NCBI GenBank assembly: GCA_034382075.1
Contig: JAXMOZ010000008.1
Span: forward strand, 1 to 64,000
Source: JAEULH01 sp034382075
Lineage (GTDB): Bacteria > Pseudomonadota > Alphaproteobacteria > Rhodospirillales > Defluviicoccaceae
Reading direction: 5' to 3'
Length of the DNA: 64,000 nt
Shown: positions 36,192-44,905 of the stretch, piece after piece
How the letters are laid out: the number at the start of each line of letters is the position of its first letter
Numbering within the stretch: the stretch's first letter is position 1
Program-made: the position numbers and the translations under genes
Notes under the pieces: model-generated
Told to the model about the DNA's origin: nothing
What the model saw: only the letters and a program-made list of their open reading frames with translations
Database searches by the model: none

Positions 36192-37377
36192 GGTCGCCTT
36201 TCCGGTACGGGCGAAGGCCGACGCGAGGCCGCTCGTCCTCGATGCCGATCTCGGCGTTGCTCAGGTAGCAGCCGGGATCCTCTGCCCAGGGATCGCCGGT
36301 CAGCTGCAAAGCGCGGATGCGGGTGTTGCCGCCGCAAATGGCGAAGTGGGCACAGGCACCGCAGCGCCCGCCGATGCTTCGCGGCCGGCGCTTGAGCCCC
36401 GCCATGATCGGATCGGCGAGGTCGGGCCAGATCGTGGAGAAGGGGCGGTCGCGGACGTTGCCCAAAGAGTAATGCCACCAAAACGTGTCGGGGTGAACGT
36501 TGCCTTCGTTGTCGATGTTGGCAACGTTGACGCCGGAGGCGTTGCCTCCCCATTGGGCGAGCTTGCCGCGGAGGTGCCCGGCGCGCTCGGGGAACCTCTG
36601 CTCCACCCAGTGCAGCAGGTACACGCCATCGGCGTCGTTGTTGCCGGTCACGAACTCCTTGTTCTTGTCGCCGGCAACCGCTTGCCATGCCGCCTCGAAC
36701 AGCAGGTCGAGTGCCTGCCTGGTGGCCGCGAAGCTCGCATCGTCGCCTCGGTTCTTGTTGCCGCGGCCAGCGTAGTTCAGGTGCGAGAGGTAGAACTTGT
36801 CGACACCCTCATCGTCCGCGAGCCGAAGCAGCGCCGGCAGATGCATGGCGTTGTCGAGGGTCAGCGTGAACCGGAGGCCGACCTTTATCCCGCTCTCCCG
36901 GCACAGCCGGACGGCGTTCAGGCTACGGACGAAGGAGCCTTCCTGCCGACGGAAGGTGTCGTGCACGGCGCCGATGCCGTCCAGGCTAATGCCGACGTAG
37001 TCGTAGTTCGCTTCCGCGATCCGATCGATCAGCCGCTCGTCGATCGGCGTGCCATTGGTCGAAAGCCCAACGTAGAAGCCGAGCGCCTTGGCCCTGGCGC
37101 TGATCTCGAAGATGTCCGGCCTCAGCAGCGGCTCGCCCCCCGAGAGGATGAGAACCGGAACCCGAAAGGCTCGGAGGTCGTCCATCACCGCAAAGACCTC
37201 ATCGGTCGAGAGTTCGCCCGGAAAATCGGTATCGGCAGAGATGGAGTAGCAGTGCTTGCAGCGCAGGTTGCAGCGGCGGATCAGGTTCCAGATGACAACC
37301 GGTCCCGGGGGATCGCGCCGAGGCCCCACCGGCGTCGGCTGTTTCAACTCCTTCATGAACTGGGTCACACGAAACAT
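36172..37377 (-). CDS. nirJ: NirJ: radical-SAM heme d1 biosynthesis protein
   Basis: A 401-residue radical-SAM protein. The CNLRCKHCY motif binds the SAM cluster. ISGGEPLL-type LSGGEPLLRPDI and GLSTNGT follow. A C-terminal SPASM-like segment holds CGACAHFAICGGNTRIRA and PGCYLSN for auxiliary clusters. NirJ replaces propionate side chains by oxo groups in the heme d1 pathway. It lies 29 nt after nirH in the nir operon. Confidence 0.93.
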   Translation of the reverse strand: MFRVTQFMKELKQPTPVGPRRDPPGPVVIWNLIRRCNLRCKHCYSISADTDFPGELSTDEVFAVMDDLRAFRVPVLILSGGEPLLRPDIFEISARAKALGFYVGLSTNGTPIDERLIDRIAEANYDYVGISLDGIGAVHDTFRRQEGSFVRSLNAVRLCRESGIKVGLRFTLTLDNAMHLPALLRLADDEGVDKFYLSHLNYAGRGNKNRGDDASFAATRQALDLLFEAAWQAVAGDKNKEFVTGNNDADGVYLLHWVEQRFPERAGHLRGKLAQWGGNASGVNVANIDNEGNVHPDTFWWHYSLGNVRDRPFSTIWPDLADPIMAGLKRRPRSIGGRCGACAHFAICGGNTRIRALQLTGDPWAEDPGCYLSNAEIGIEDERPRVGLRPYRKGDHAVAAG

Positions 37378-37406
37378 TGGTAGCACCTCGCGGCTGCGCG
37401 CGATCC

Positions 37407-37904
37407 CTAAGCTCCCAAACGAAGGCCGGTCTTCTTTAGAATGCGGGTGGAGTAGAGGATGGCGTGGCCATGGCAGGCGTCGCCCAACAGCCCGGCAATG
37501 ACGGCAGCTTTCTCATCCGCCTCCGCCCGGCTCTTGCCATGCACCATCGCGAACAGGTTGTATGGCCAGGCCGGCCGGTGGCGCGGCCGCAGGTAGCTGT
37601 GGGAGACGAACGGCAGCCGCCCGACGGCAGAGCCAAGTTCGAGCACCGCATCGTCGTCAACGTCCCAAACCGTCATGCCATTGGCAACGTAGCCAAGGCG
37701 GTAGTGGTTAGGCACCGCCGCAACCCGGCGGACGATGCGGGCCTCGAGCATCCGCCGCAGCCGACGAATAACCTCGCCTTCGCTAACGCCTACATCACCC
37801 GCCACGGCCGCGTACGGCCGCTGGCAGAGCGGCAACCCCGCCTGCGTCGCCTTGATGATGCGGCGATCAATCTCGTCGATCGGGAACGGCGGCATTACCG
37901 TCAT
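37407..37904 (-). CDS. nirH: NirH: siroheme decarboxylase subunit
   Basis: A 165-residue AsnC/Lrp-fold protein that serves as a siroheme decarboxylase subunit rather than a regulator. The N-terminal helix-turn-helix (IDEIDRRIIKATQAGLPL) is followed by the ligand fold with VANGMTVWDVDDDAV, RPAWPYNLFAMVHGKSR and HAILYSTRILKKTGL. It is of the NirL/NirH type (PYNLFxMxHG). Its start overlaps the nirG stop by 4 nt. Confidence 0.88.
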   Translation of the reverse strand: MTVMPPFPIDEIDRRIIKATQAGLPLCQRPYAAVAGDVGVSEGEVIRRLRRMLEARIVRRVAAVPNHYRLGYVANGMTVWDVDDDAVLELGSAVGRLPFVSHSYLRPRHRPAWPYNLFAMVHGKSRAEADEKAAVIAGLLGDACHGHAILYSTRILKKTGLRLGA

Positions 37905-38359
37905 GCTTCGAACCGAGCCTCGACGAAAAATTCATGCTCCTTCGGCATGGCGTAGACGCTCAGTCCTGTTTCAGCCTCGATAGCGGCAATCACCGTATTG
38001 ATCTGCTCCGAGCGCTCACTGGCGATGACGAACCACATGTTCAGCGCGTGTTCGCGGGCGTAGTTGTGCGCTACCTCGGGATGCGCGTTGACTTGCTCAG
38101 CAACCCGCTCGTAGTCCTCTTCCGGCACTGTCATGGCGGCCAGCGTCGTCCCCCCGCCGAGGCGGTCGGCGTCGAACATCGGCCCAAACCGGGTCAGCCA
38201 GCCGTCCTCTCGCAACCGGCGCACTCTATCGATCAGGTCCGTCTCGCTTAGCCCGAGCGTTTGCGCAGCCACAGCGAAGGGCCGCTCCGTTAGCGGGAAG
38301 CCCTCTTGCAGCGCGTTGACGACGCGCCTGTCCGTTTCGCCCAAAACATGCTTAGCCAT
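37901..38359 (-). CDS. nirG: NirG: siroheme decarboxylase subunit
   Basis: A 152-residue AsnC/Lrp-fold protein of the NirD/NirG type. ETDRRVVNALQEGFPLTERPFAVAA starts the protein, HNYAREHALNMWFVIASER holds the likely substrate-binding His residues, and it ends KEHEFFVEARFEA. With NirD, NirL and NirH it decarboxylates siroheme to 12,18-didecarboxysiroheme. The ATG at 38359 lies within the nirL 3' end (8-nt overlap); an upstream continuation lacks support. Confidence 0.87.
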   Translation of the reverse strand: MAKHVLGETDRRVVNALQEGFPLTERPFAVAAQTLGLSETDLIDRVRRLREDGWLTRFGPMFDADRLGGGTTLAAMTVPEEDYERVAEQVNAHPEVAHNYAREHALNMWFVIASERSEQINTVIAAIEAETGLSVYAMPKEHEFFVEARFEA

Positions 38360-38858
38360 CAGTGGGCTCCAATGCCTGCGCCGACCGATAGCTGGCGCCG
38401 CGCTGCTTGAACGCGCGGGTGCTGAACAGCACCGCGTGATCGCGAACCAGCGCGCCGAGAGCAGCGCGAACCTGCTCCACCTGCGCCAGCACAACAGGGC
38501 GCTCGCGGCCGTGGATCATGCAGAACAGGTTGTACGGCCAGCCGTCGCGGCGGGGCCGGCGGTAGCAGAGCGTGACGAACGGAAAAGCGGTCATGGTCTT
38601 CGCCGCGAAGGGGACGTTTTCGTCGGCGAAGTCCCAGACCACCATGGCGTTGGCGACGTAGCCGAGGGCGCGGTGGCGGACGACGGCGCCGAAGCGGCGG
38701 ATCACGCCGCCCGCAACCAGCCTTTTGAGCCTAACGATCACCTCGTCCTCCGTGAGGCCAAGACCTCTGCCAACAGCTTCGTAAGGCGATGGGACGAACG
38801 GCAACCCCGCTTCCAGCGCCGCCAGCAGCTCTCGATCAATGCCGTCCACTGCACTCAC
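38352..38858 (-). CDS. nirL: NirL: siroheme decarboxylase subunit
   Basis: A 168-residue AsnC/Lrp-fold protein of the NirL/NirH type: GIDRELLAALEAGLPFVPSPYEAVG, GYVANAMVVWDFADENV and GWPYNLFCMIHGRERP. It lies between nirD and nirG, and its ATG overlaps the nirD stop by 4 nt. It works with NirD, NirG and NirH in siroheme decarboxylation. Confidence 0.87.
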   Translation of the reverse strand: MSAVDGIDRELLAALEAGLPFVPSPYEAVGRGLGLTEDEVIVRLKRLVAGGVIRRFGAVVRHRALGYVANAMVVWDFADENVPFAAKTMTAFPFVTLCYRRPRRDGWPYNLFCMIHGRERPVVLAQVEQVRAALGALVRDHAVLFSTRAFKQRGASYRSAQALEPTDG

Positions 38859-39301
38859 AAAGCGAACCCGAGATCGATGTGAAAAGCCTCCACCAGTGGC
38901 AGGTCGAGGACAGGGGTGCCGCAGTCTTCCTCGATGGCCGTGAGTGTACGGCGAAGCGCGGGCTCATCCTTGGCCGTGACGACGAACCAGATGTTGTACG
39001 TGTGTTCGCGCTCGTAGCAGTGGTTGACTTCGGGATGCGCGGCAATCCGCCGGCCCGCGTCCTCGACCGCGTCATCGGGTACTGCAACCGCCGCCAACGT
39101 ACTGACGCCAAGGGCGTGCGGGCGCACGACGGCGCCTACCCGACTGATCGCGCCTTGTGCCTGCAACTCAGCGTAGCGGGTGATGACGTCACCCTCGGCC
39201 ACACCAAGGTCCGCTGCGATCTTCGCAAACGGGCGGGACGCGAGCGGGAAGTCCCGCTGGTAGTCGTTGAGGAGGCGCCGGTCGAGGGCAGAGGCGATCA
39301 T
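38855..39301 (-). CDS. nirD: NirD: siroheme decarboxylase subunit
   Basis: A 148-residue AsnC/Lrp-fold protein of the NirD/NirG type: LDRRLLNDYQRDFPLASRPFAKIA, GDVITRYAELQAQG, and HCYEREHTYNIWFVVTAKDEP with the conserved His residues. It begins 2 nt after nirF stops, and overlaps nirL by 4 nt. In Paracoccus and others nirD and nirL are fused; here all four subunit genes are separate. Confidence 0.87.
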   Translation of the reverse strand: MIASALDRRLLNDYQRDFPLASRPFAKIAADLGVAEGDVITRYAELQAQGAISRVGAVVRPHALGVSTLAAVAVPDDAVEDAGRRIAAHPEVNHCYEREHTYNIWFVVTAKDEPALRRTLTAIEEDCGTPVLDLPLVEAFHIDLGFAL

Positions 39302-39303
39302 GC

Positions 39304-40488
39304 TCAGTAGCCGATCCGGTGGCCGCGAGCGGTGAAGAAGATGCCGCTCGGGTTTTCCGCTGGCAGTTCCCTGAGCAGGCGGAGCGTGCGCGGATCGTAG
39401 ACGCGCACCGCGTCGTCGTCTCGCGCGGAGATCCAGACCTGGTCGCCCTTGGCTGTGAACTCCAGGTGCATCACCGCCTTGCCCGGGCTGAAGGTATGGG
39501 CGATCGAAAGCGCGGGCACGTCGATCACCTGCACCGTGGCGTTGTCGGGGTGGGCGAAGTTGACCCAGATCTGCCGGCCGTCGGGCCTCGCAACGGCGAA
39601 CACCGGCTGTCCCGCCACCGGTATCCGGGCAACCTCCTCCCAGCTGCGGGCATCGACCGCCAGGACCTCGCGACGCCCGACCGCTGGCATGAACACCAGC
39701 CCTCCCGCCGTGGCAACGCCCTCGAGATGCGGCATCTTGTACACCGGCAGCGGCTCCTCGCCCTTGCCGTAGCCGTCGAGGATGCGCCGAACCCCAGCGT
39801 CCGGACGCCACAAGTCGAGGAGCGCAACCCCATCCTCGCCGAACAGGCCGGCGAGATAGTAGCGGCCCTGGTCGATGCCGAAGCCGTCATAGGGCAGCGT
39901 ACCAACGTTCGGATACCGGCGGATCTTCGGTGTCCCAGGCTCGGAGAGGTCCGTAACCCAAATCTCCCCCGCGTCGTAGAGGGCGAAGGCAAACGATTGG
40001 TCGGGAAGGTCGACAAGGCCGACGACCTTCGACGGCTGGCCGTCGGCCATAGCCGGAATGTCGGCGACAAGGGCGAGGTTCTCGGCCGAGAACACCTTCA
40101 CACCGCCGGGTTCGTAGTTGGAGACGGCGATCAGCGTGCCGTCCTGGGAGATGGCTCCGCCAATGGCGTTGCCGCTCTGGACGATCCGCTCGTCGAGCTT
40201 TGGGGCCAGCAAATCAACTTTGCTCAGCCCGCCGTCGCGGCCGAAGACGTAGGCGTAGCGGCCGTCACGGGAAAACACCGCCGACGCGTGACTGAGGTCA
40301 CCGAGCCCGTCGACGCTGCCGAGCACGGTGATTCCCGACGCTTCGACGACCTGAACACGCCCTGAAGCCCGCTCGACGATGATCCCAAGATCACCCGTGC
40401 CGCCCGGCGGCACCTCGGCTGCGCCGGCGCTGGCGCCGGCGACAAGCGCAAGAAGCACCAGCACCGCCAGGCGGGCGATAGCCCTCAT
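39304..40488 (-). CDS. nirF: NirF: heme d1 biosynthesis propeller protein
   Basis: A 394-residue periplasmic protein: signal peptide (LAVLVLLALVAGASAGA), then a d1-type beta-propeller without a cytochrome c domain. Repeats include SHASAVFSRDGRYAYVFGRDG, GGAISQDGTLIAVSNYEPGG and MHLEFTAKGDQVWISARDDD. NirF is needed for a late step of heme d1 synthesis. The ATG at 40488 was chosen for the signal peptide and the 4-nt overlap with nirC. Confidence 0.9.
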   Translation of the reverse strand: MRAIARLAVLVLLALVAGASAGAAEVPPGGTGDLGIIVERASGRVQVVEASGITVLGSVDGLGDLSHASAVFSRDGRYAYVFGRDGGLSKVDLLAPKLDERIVQSGNAIGGAISQDGTLIAVSNYEPGGVKVFSAENLALVADIPAMADGQPSKVVGLVDLPDQSFAFALYDAGEIWVTDLSEPGTPKIRRYPNVGTLPYDGFGIDQGRYYLAGLFGEDGVALLDLWRPDAGVRRILDGYGKGEEPLPVYKMPHLEGVATAGGLVFMPAVGRREVLAVDARSWEEVARIPVAGQPVFAVARPDGRQIWVNFAHPDNATVQVIDVPALSIAHTFSPGKAVMHLEFTAKGDQVWISARDDDAVRVYDPRTLRLLRELPAENPSGIFFTARGHRIGY

Positions 40489-40811
40489 TGCGGCGGACCC
40501 GCCCGCAACGCCTGCACGAGCCACGCCGCCTCGGCGGGGGACAGTTGGGACCGCCACGGCGGCATCGGCGTCCCCGGGCGGCCTTCGAGGATCGTCTCGA
40601 TCAGGAGCGCGTCGTCCTTCCCGGCGAGAGCGGCGGGCAGAAGCGGCGGGCCGAGCCCGCCCTTCATCGTCAGGCCGTGGCAAGAGCCGCAGTCATGCTT
40701 CAGCAAGTGGACCAACTCGTCCTCGCGGTTCGCACCCGGCTCTCCGGCAGAAGCGAAGGCGGGAAGGGCGCAGACCAGTGCGGCTGCGATCCTCCTTCCC
40801 GTGGCTACCAT
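40485..40811 (-). CDS. nirC: NirC: small periplasmic c-type cytochrome
   Basis: A 108-residue monoheme cytochrome c with signal peptide (ALVCALPAFASAG), heme motif CGSCH, a GLGPPLLPAAL turn, and a likely distal Met in GTPMPPW. NirC (cytochrome c55x) passes electrons in nitrite reduction or nirN/nirF-linked steps. It lies 24 nt downstream of nirS and overlaps nirF by 4 nt. Confidence 0.88.
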   Translation of the reverse strand: MVATGRRIAAALVCALPAFASAGEPGANREDELVHLLKHDCGSCHGLTMKGGLGPPLLPAALAGKDDALLIETILEGRPGTPMPPWRSQLSPAEAAWLVQALRAGPPQ

Positions 40812-40835
40812 GTCGCCCGCCTCGGCGCGCCGCGA

Positions 40836-42593
40836 TCAATACACGTCGTTGCGCGTGTTGTAGACGTTGAACTTACCCGTGGGGGTGATGACCTTCTCGC
40901 CCTTGATCACATCCTTGAGCTTCAGTGTCTTGTCGTCGATGACGACGATTGCCGACTCCTGGTTCTTGCTGTTCCACACCGAGAACCAGATCTCATCGCC
41001 GGCGACGTTGTACTCGCCTTGGACGACGCGCCGGGTACCCTCGGAGATGCCGGACCACTCTCCGACCGGCAGGATCGTCGGTTCCTTGTCCAGGTTGTCG
41101 AGTGTGAACACGGCCACGGACGACGCGATCGAAGCCTCCGGGTTCAGCGGCGTATCGACGTAGAGGTGCTTCGATTTCGGGTGGGTCTTGACGAACAGCG
41201 AGCCGCCGCCCTGACCGGTCAGCGTCTGCACCACCTTCCAGGCGTTCTTCGGATGCTTCTCGGGGTCCGTGCCGATGAGCACGATCGTATCGTCGCCGAG
41301 GTGGCTGGTTGCCCAGACCGGCCCGAACTTCGGATGCACGAAGTTCGCGCCGCGCCCCGGGTGAGGGGTCGCGCCCGTCTCGACGATGGCGACCAGCTTG
41401 TCCTCCTTGGTGTCGATGACCGCCACCTTGTTCGAGGCATTGGCCGCAACCATGAAGTAGCGCTTCGTCGAGTCGAAGCCGCCGTCGTGAAGGAACCGGG
41501 CAGAGCCGATCTCGATCTGCTTGAGATTATCGATGTCGGAGTAGTCCACCATCATTGTCTTGCCGGTTTCCTTGACGTTTACCAGGAACTCCGGACGATA
41601 ATGGGAGGCCACGATGGAGGCCACCCGCGGCTCCGGGTGGTACTCCTGGGTGTCGACGGTCATGCCGCGGGTGGAGACGATCTTCTTGGGCTCCAGCGTC
41701 GCGCCGTCCATGATCACGTACTGCGGCGGCCAATAAGCGCCGGCGATTGCGTACTTGTCTTCCCAGCCCTTGGCCTTGGAAGTTTCGACGGAGCGGGCCT
41801 CATTGCCGATCTTGATCTCGGCTACGGTCGCCGGCTTCTCCATCCACAAGTCGATGAGGTTGATCTTGCCGTCGCGGCCGATCACGTAGAGGTAGCGGCC
41901 CGAAGCGGAGACCCGGGAGATGTGGACGGCGTAGCCGGTGGGGATGATCGAGACGATCTCCTTCGACGCGCCGTCGATGAGCGCCACTTCTCCGCTGTCG
42001 CGCAGCGTTACCGAGAACAGGTTGTCCAGGTCGAGCTTGTTCATCTTCTTGGTGGGCCGCTTGTCGACCGGGATCTCGACCTTCCAAGTCGCCTTCATGT
42101 CTTCGAGCCCGAACTCCGGCGGCTGCGCCGGATCGTTCAGCAGGTACTTGGCCATCAGTTCGACCTGCTGCTCCGACAGCTCACCGGATGTACCCCAGTT
42201 GGGCATGCCAGCCGGCGAGCCATAGGTGATGAAGTCGCGGAGGTACTCGAAGCCGCGGTCGGGCGAACGGGTGATGTCCGGGGTGAGCGCCTTGCCGGTG
42301 GCGCCTTTACGAAGCACCCCATGGCAGCCGGCGCAGCGCTGGAAGTAGATCTGGTTGGCTTCGTTGAACTCGGCCTGGGTCAGCGACGGAACGCCCGGCC
42401 GCGCGCCCGGAACCTCGAACTCCTTCTCCTTCAGTACGTCCAGGCTCGGCTCGTAGCGGTCGCCGGGCTGGGTTTCGTGTTTCTTCAGGTCGGCCGCCGA
42501 CGGCTTTTGTGCCGGCTCCTTGTCCTGAGCCGTCGCCGTCAGCGCCAGCACGCACATCGCCGTGGTTGCCAGCAGCGCCCTGATTCCCCTCAT
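40836..42593 (-). CDS. nirS: Cytochrome cd1 nitrite reductase NirS
   Basis: A 585-residue periplasmic enzyme reducing nitrite to nitric oxide. The signal peptide (ALLATTAMCVLALTATAQ) is followed by cytochrome c with CAGCH (Cys87-His91), and a d1 propeller from about residue 165. Proximal d1 His224 lies in YAVHISRVSASGRYLYV. The catalytic His residues lie in ASHYRPEFLVNVKETGK and FLHDGGFD. It ends in ITPTGKFNVYNTRNDVY. It heads the nir operon, and an Nnr/FNR box sits about 66 nt before its start. Confidence 0.97.
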   Translation of the reverse strand: MRGIRALLATTAMCVLALTATAQDKEPAQKPSAADLKKHETQPGDRYEPSLDVLKEKEFEVPGARPGVPSLTQAEFNEANQIYFQRCAGCHGVLRKGATGKALTPDITRSPDRGFEYLRDFITYGSPAGMPNWGTSGELSEQQVELMAKYLLNDPAQPPEFGLEDMKATWKVEIPVDKRPTKKMNKLDLDNLFSVTLRDSGEVALIDGASKEIVSIIPTGYAVHISRVSASGRYLYVIGRDGKINLIDLWMEKPATVAEIKIGNEARSVETSKAKGWEDKYAIAGAYWPPQYVIMDGATLEPKKIVSTRGMTVDTQEYHPEPRVASIVASHYRPEFLVNVKETGKTMMVDYSDIDNLKQIEIGSARFLHDGGFDSTKRYFMVAANASNKVAVIDTKEDKLVAIVETGATPHPGRGANFVHPKFGPVWATSHLGDDTIVLIGTDPEKHPKNAWKVVQTLTGQGGGSLFVKTHPKSKHLYVDTPLNPEASIASSVAVFTLDNLDKEPTILPVGEWSGISEGTRRVVQGEYNVAGDEIWFSVWNSKNQESAIVVIDDKTLKLKDVIKGEKVITPTGKFNVYNTRNDVY

Positions 42594-42652
42594 CGCACCC
42601 TCTCCTCGCGGAAGTTTAAGGCAAGCCTAGGTCGCGTCACTCAGCCCGTTCC

Positions 42653-42666
42653 TTAACGTTGATCAA
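42653..42666. promoter_or_regulatory. Nnr/FNR-type box upstream of nirS
   Basis: TTAAC-GTTG-ATCAA, a dyad with 4-nt spacing like FNR/Nnr sites (TTGAT-N4-ATCAA; TTAAC-N4-GTCAA). Its centre is about 66 nt before the nirS ATG, so a start near 25 nt upstream of ATG would place it near -41. Confidence 0.65.
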
Positions 42667-42703
42667 GAAGGCGCACGGAACTTAGAGAGAAGCGGGGCTT
42701 GGC

Positions 42704-42717
42704 TTAACCATGGTCAA
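42704..42717. promoter_or_regulatory. Nnr-type box upstream of nirI
   Basis: TTAAC-CATG-GTCAA, which matches the Nnr site pattern TTAAC-N4-GTCAA. Its centre lies about 67 nt before the nirI GTG, mirroring the spacing of the other box from nirS. Confidence 0.7.
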
Positions 42718-42777
42718 GGCGGTCCGGCAGGAGGCGCGTGCAGGTTCGCGGGGCGTTGCCTCGATCGGTGTCTTTCC

Positions 42778-44904
42778 GTGCTGCAAACGGTTCGCCTTCT
42801 TGCCGCAGCCTTGTCTGTCACAGTTGCCGTCGCGTCGCTCCCGGCTTTGGAAGCGGCCAGGGCGGAGGGCACCGTGGTCGCGCCGGAGCAGCTGCAGGCG
42901 GCCTTTCCCGGCGCCGAGCGCGCCGGCGCTTTTCAAGGCACGCCGCTCGCGGCGCCCGTCTACAAGGACGGGGCTTTGGTCGGATACCTTGTTTCCACCT
43001 ACGCCGCTGTCGCCTCCACCGGCTATTCCGGCAAGCCGCTCGACGTACTGGTCGGCGTTGGCAATGACGCCGTCGTGACCGGAGCTGTGCTCGTGCAGCA
43101 GACCGAGCCGATCCTGGTCATCGGCATCAGCGAGGAGCAGCTCTCCGACTACGTCGGCTCCTTCCGCGGCATCGACTTGAAGGCCCGCGTCTCGCCAGGG
43201 GAGAAAGCCTTTCCCGACGCTGTTTCCGGCGCCACCGTCAGCAGCGCCGTCATTCGCGACGCCGTCATTCGCGCCGGCCGCGCCGTCGTCCGCTCCCGCC
43301 TCGCTGCCGTAGAGGCGGGAGAGCGCCTGGACCGGGAGACGGTGGAGCAAACGAGCTGGCCCGACTTGGTAGCCGACGGATCGATTGCCTCAACGCGGTT
43401 GACGGAAGAGCACGACGACAGGAACGTCCTGCTTCTTGAGATCTCGGCCGGGCTCTTGACGCCGCCGCGCATCGGCGAAAGCCTGCTTGGCAAGCTCGCC
43501 TACAACCGCCTCGTCGGCAGCCTCGGGTCCGACGACCAGCTCATCCTGATCGCCGCCAATGGGCTCGCCTCGATCAAGGGAACGAGCTTCGTCCGGTCAG
43601 GCCAATTCGACCGGATGCAGATCGTCCAGGGCGAGCGGACGCTGGCCCTGACCACCGACGGCTACAGCAACGTCGAGGAGCTGAAGGCGGCGGGCGCTCC
43701 TTCGTTTCGCGAGATCGGCGTGTTCACCCTGCGCCAGGCGGAAGGCTTTGACCCGCTGGAGCCTTGGCGGCTTGACGTTCGCCTGCCGAAAGACGGGGGT
43801 CATGGGAACGACGAACACGAGCAGGAACCCGCCATCGTCTCCTTGACCTACGAGCTGCCGGACCGCTACCGGGTGCGTTCGGCTGGCGCCGGAGGACAGG
43901 CCGTCCCCGCCGAGGCGCGCGGAGAGCCCGGCGCGCCGGATGCCGCAACGGCGGCGGCGGAACCAGCGACCGAGATCCCGCTATGGCAGGAGATCTGGCT
44001 ACACCGCGCCTGGAGGATCGGCGGCGTGGCCTCGATGCTGCTGGTGCTGACCGGGTTTCTGGTCTTCCAGAAGGCGCTGGTCGACCGGCCGGCACTCTAC
44101 CGCCGTCTGCGCATAACGTTTCTCACCGTGACCCTGGTCTGGCTCGGCTGGTTCGCCGGCGCTCAGCTATCCGTTGTCAACGTCCTCACCTTCAGCCACG
44201 CACTGATGGGCGACTTCGCGTGGACCTCGTTTCTGGCCGAGCCGTTGATCTTCATCCTCTGGGCCTATACCGCGGTGGCGCTGCTGTTCCTTGCCCGCGG
44301 CGTGTTCTGCGGCTGGCTCTGCCCGTTCGGTGCCCTGCAGGAACTGACGAACGAGGTGGCGAGGCGGCTGCGTATCCCGCAGGTCGCTGTCCCCTTCGGC
44401 CTGCACGAGCGGCTCTGGCCGATCAAGTACGTGATTTTCCTCGCCCTCTTCGCGCTGTCGCTGAGCTCGATGACGGAAGCGTTTGTCGCCTCGGAGGTCG
44501 AGCCGTTCAAGACGGCGATCTCGCTGCGCTTCCTCCGCGAGTGGCCGTTCGTCGCCTATGCACTGGCCCTGGTGATCGCCAGCCTGTTCATCAACCGGTT
44601 CTTCTGCCGCTACCTCTGCCCGCTGGGCGCCGCCTTGGCCATCACGGCCAGGCTGCGGATGTTCGACTGGCTGAAGCGCCATCCCCAGTGCGGGCGCGAG
44701 TGTCAGATCTGCTTCCACTCCTGTCCGGTCCAGGCGATCCACCCGGAAGGCAACATCAATCCGAACGAGTGCATTCACTGCCTCAAGTGCCAGTCTTTGT
44801 ACCTCGACGACACGATCTGCCCGCCGTTGGTCGCCCGCCGCAAGCGCCGCGAGCGGCGCGAGGCGCTTACCGCCGGGCGGGATGTCTCCATGGCGGAACG
44901 TTGA
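42778..44904 (+). CDS. nirI: NosR/NirI-family flavo-iron-sulfur membrane protein
   Basis: A 708-residue protein. Signal or membrane segment at the N-terminus; periplasmic FMN-binding domain (about 35-170), with the flavinylation motif DAVSGATVSS (Thr153 is the probable FMN attachment site); then five to six membrane helices from about residue 405. Cytoplasmic CGWLCPFG and CRYLCPLG motifs, and C-terminal CGRECQICFHSCPVQAI and CIHCLKC, give polyferredoxin sites. NosR/NirI proteins supply electrons to or regulate N-oxide reduction. Divergent from nirS across two Nnr boxes, it is better called nirI than nosR. The start is a GTG. Confidence 0.9.
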   Translation: MLQTVRLLAAALSVTVAVASLPALEAARAEGTVVAPEQLQAAFPGAERAGAFQGTPLAAPVYKDGALVGYLVSTYAAVASTGYSGKPLDVLVGVGNDAVVTGAVLVQQTEPILVIGISEEQLSDYVGSFRGIDLKARVSPGEKAFPDAVSGATVSSAVIRDAVIRAGRAVVRSRLAAVEAGERLDRETVEQTSWPDLVADGSIASTRLTEEHDDRNVLLLEISAGLLTPPRIGESLLGKLAYNRLVGSLGSDDQLILIAANGLASIKGTSFVRSGQFDRMQIVQGERTLALTTDGYSNVEELKAAGAPSFREIGVFTLRQAEGFDPLEPWRLDVRLPKDGGHGNDEHEQEPAIVSLTYELPDRYRVRSAGAGGQAVPAEARGEPGAPDAATAAAEPATEIPLWQEIWLHRAWRIGGVASMLLVLTGFLVFQKALVDRPALYRRLRITFLTVTLVWLGWFAGAQLSVVNVLTFSHALMGDFAWTSFLAEPLIFILWAYTAVALLFLARGVFCGWLCPFGALQELTNEVARRLRIPQVAVPFGLHERLWPIKYVIFLALFALSLSSMTEAFVASEVEPFKTAISLRFLREWPFVAYALALVIASLFINRFFCRYLCPLGAALAITARLRMFDWLKRHPQCGRECQICFHSCPVQAIHPEGNINPNECIHCLKCQSLYLDDTICPPLVARRKRRERREALTAGRDVSMAER

Positions 44905-44905
44905 T

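Noticed and set aside
40488..42656. A 722-residue open frame on the + strand, opposite nirS.
   Set aside because: It is antisense to nirS and nirC, which have unmistakable catalytic motifs; it is Arg/Asp/His-rich without domains, a shadow of high-GC coding.
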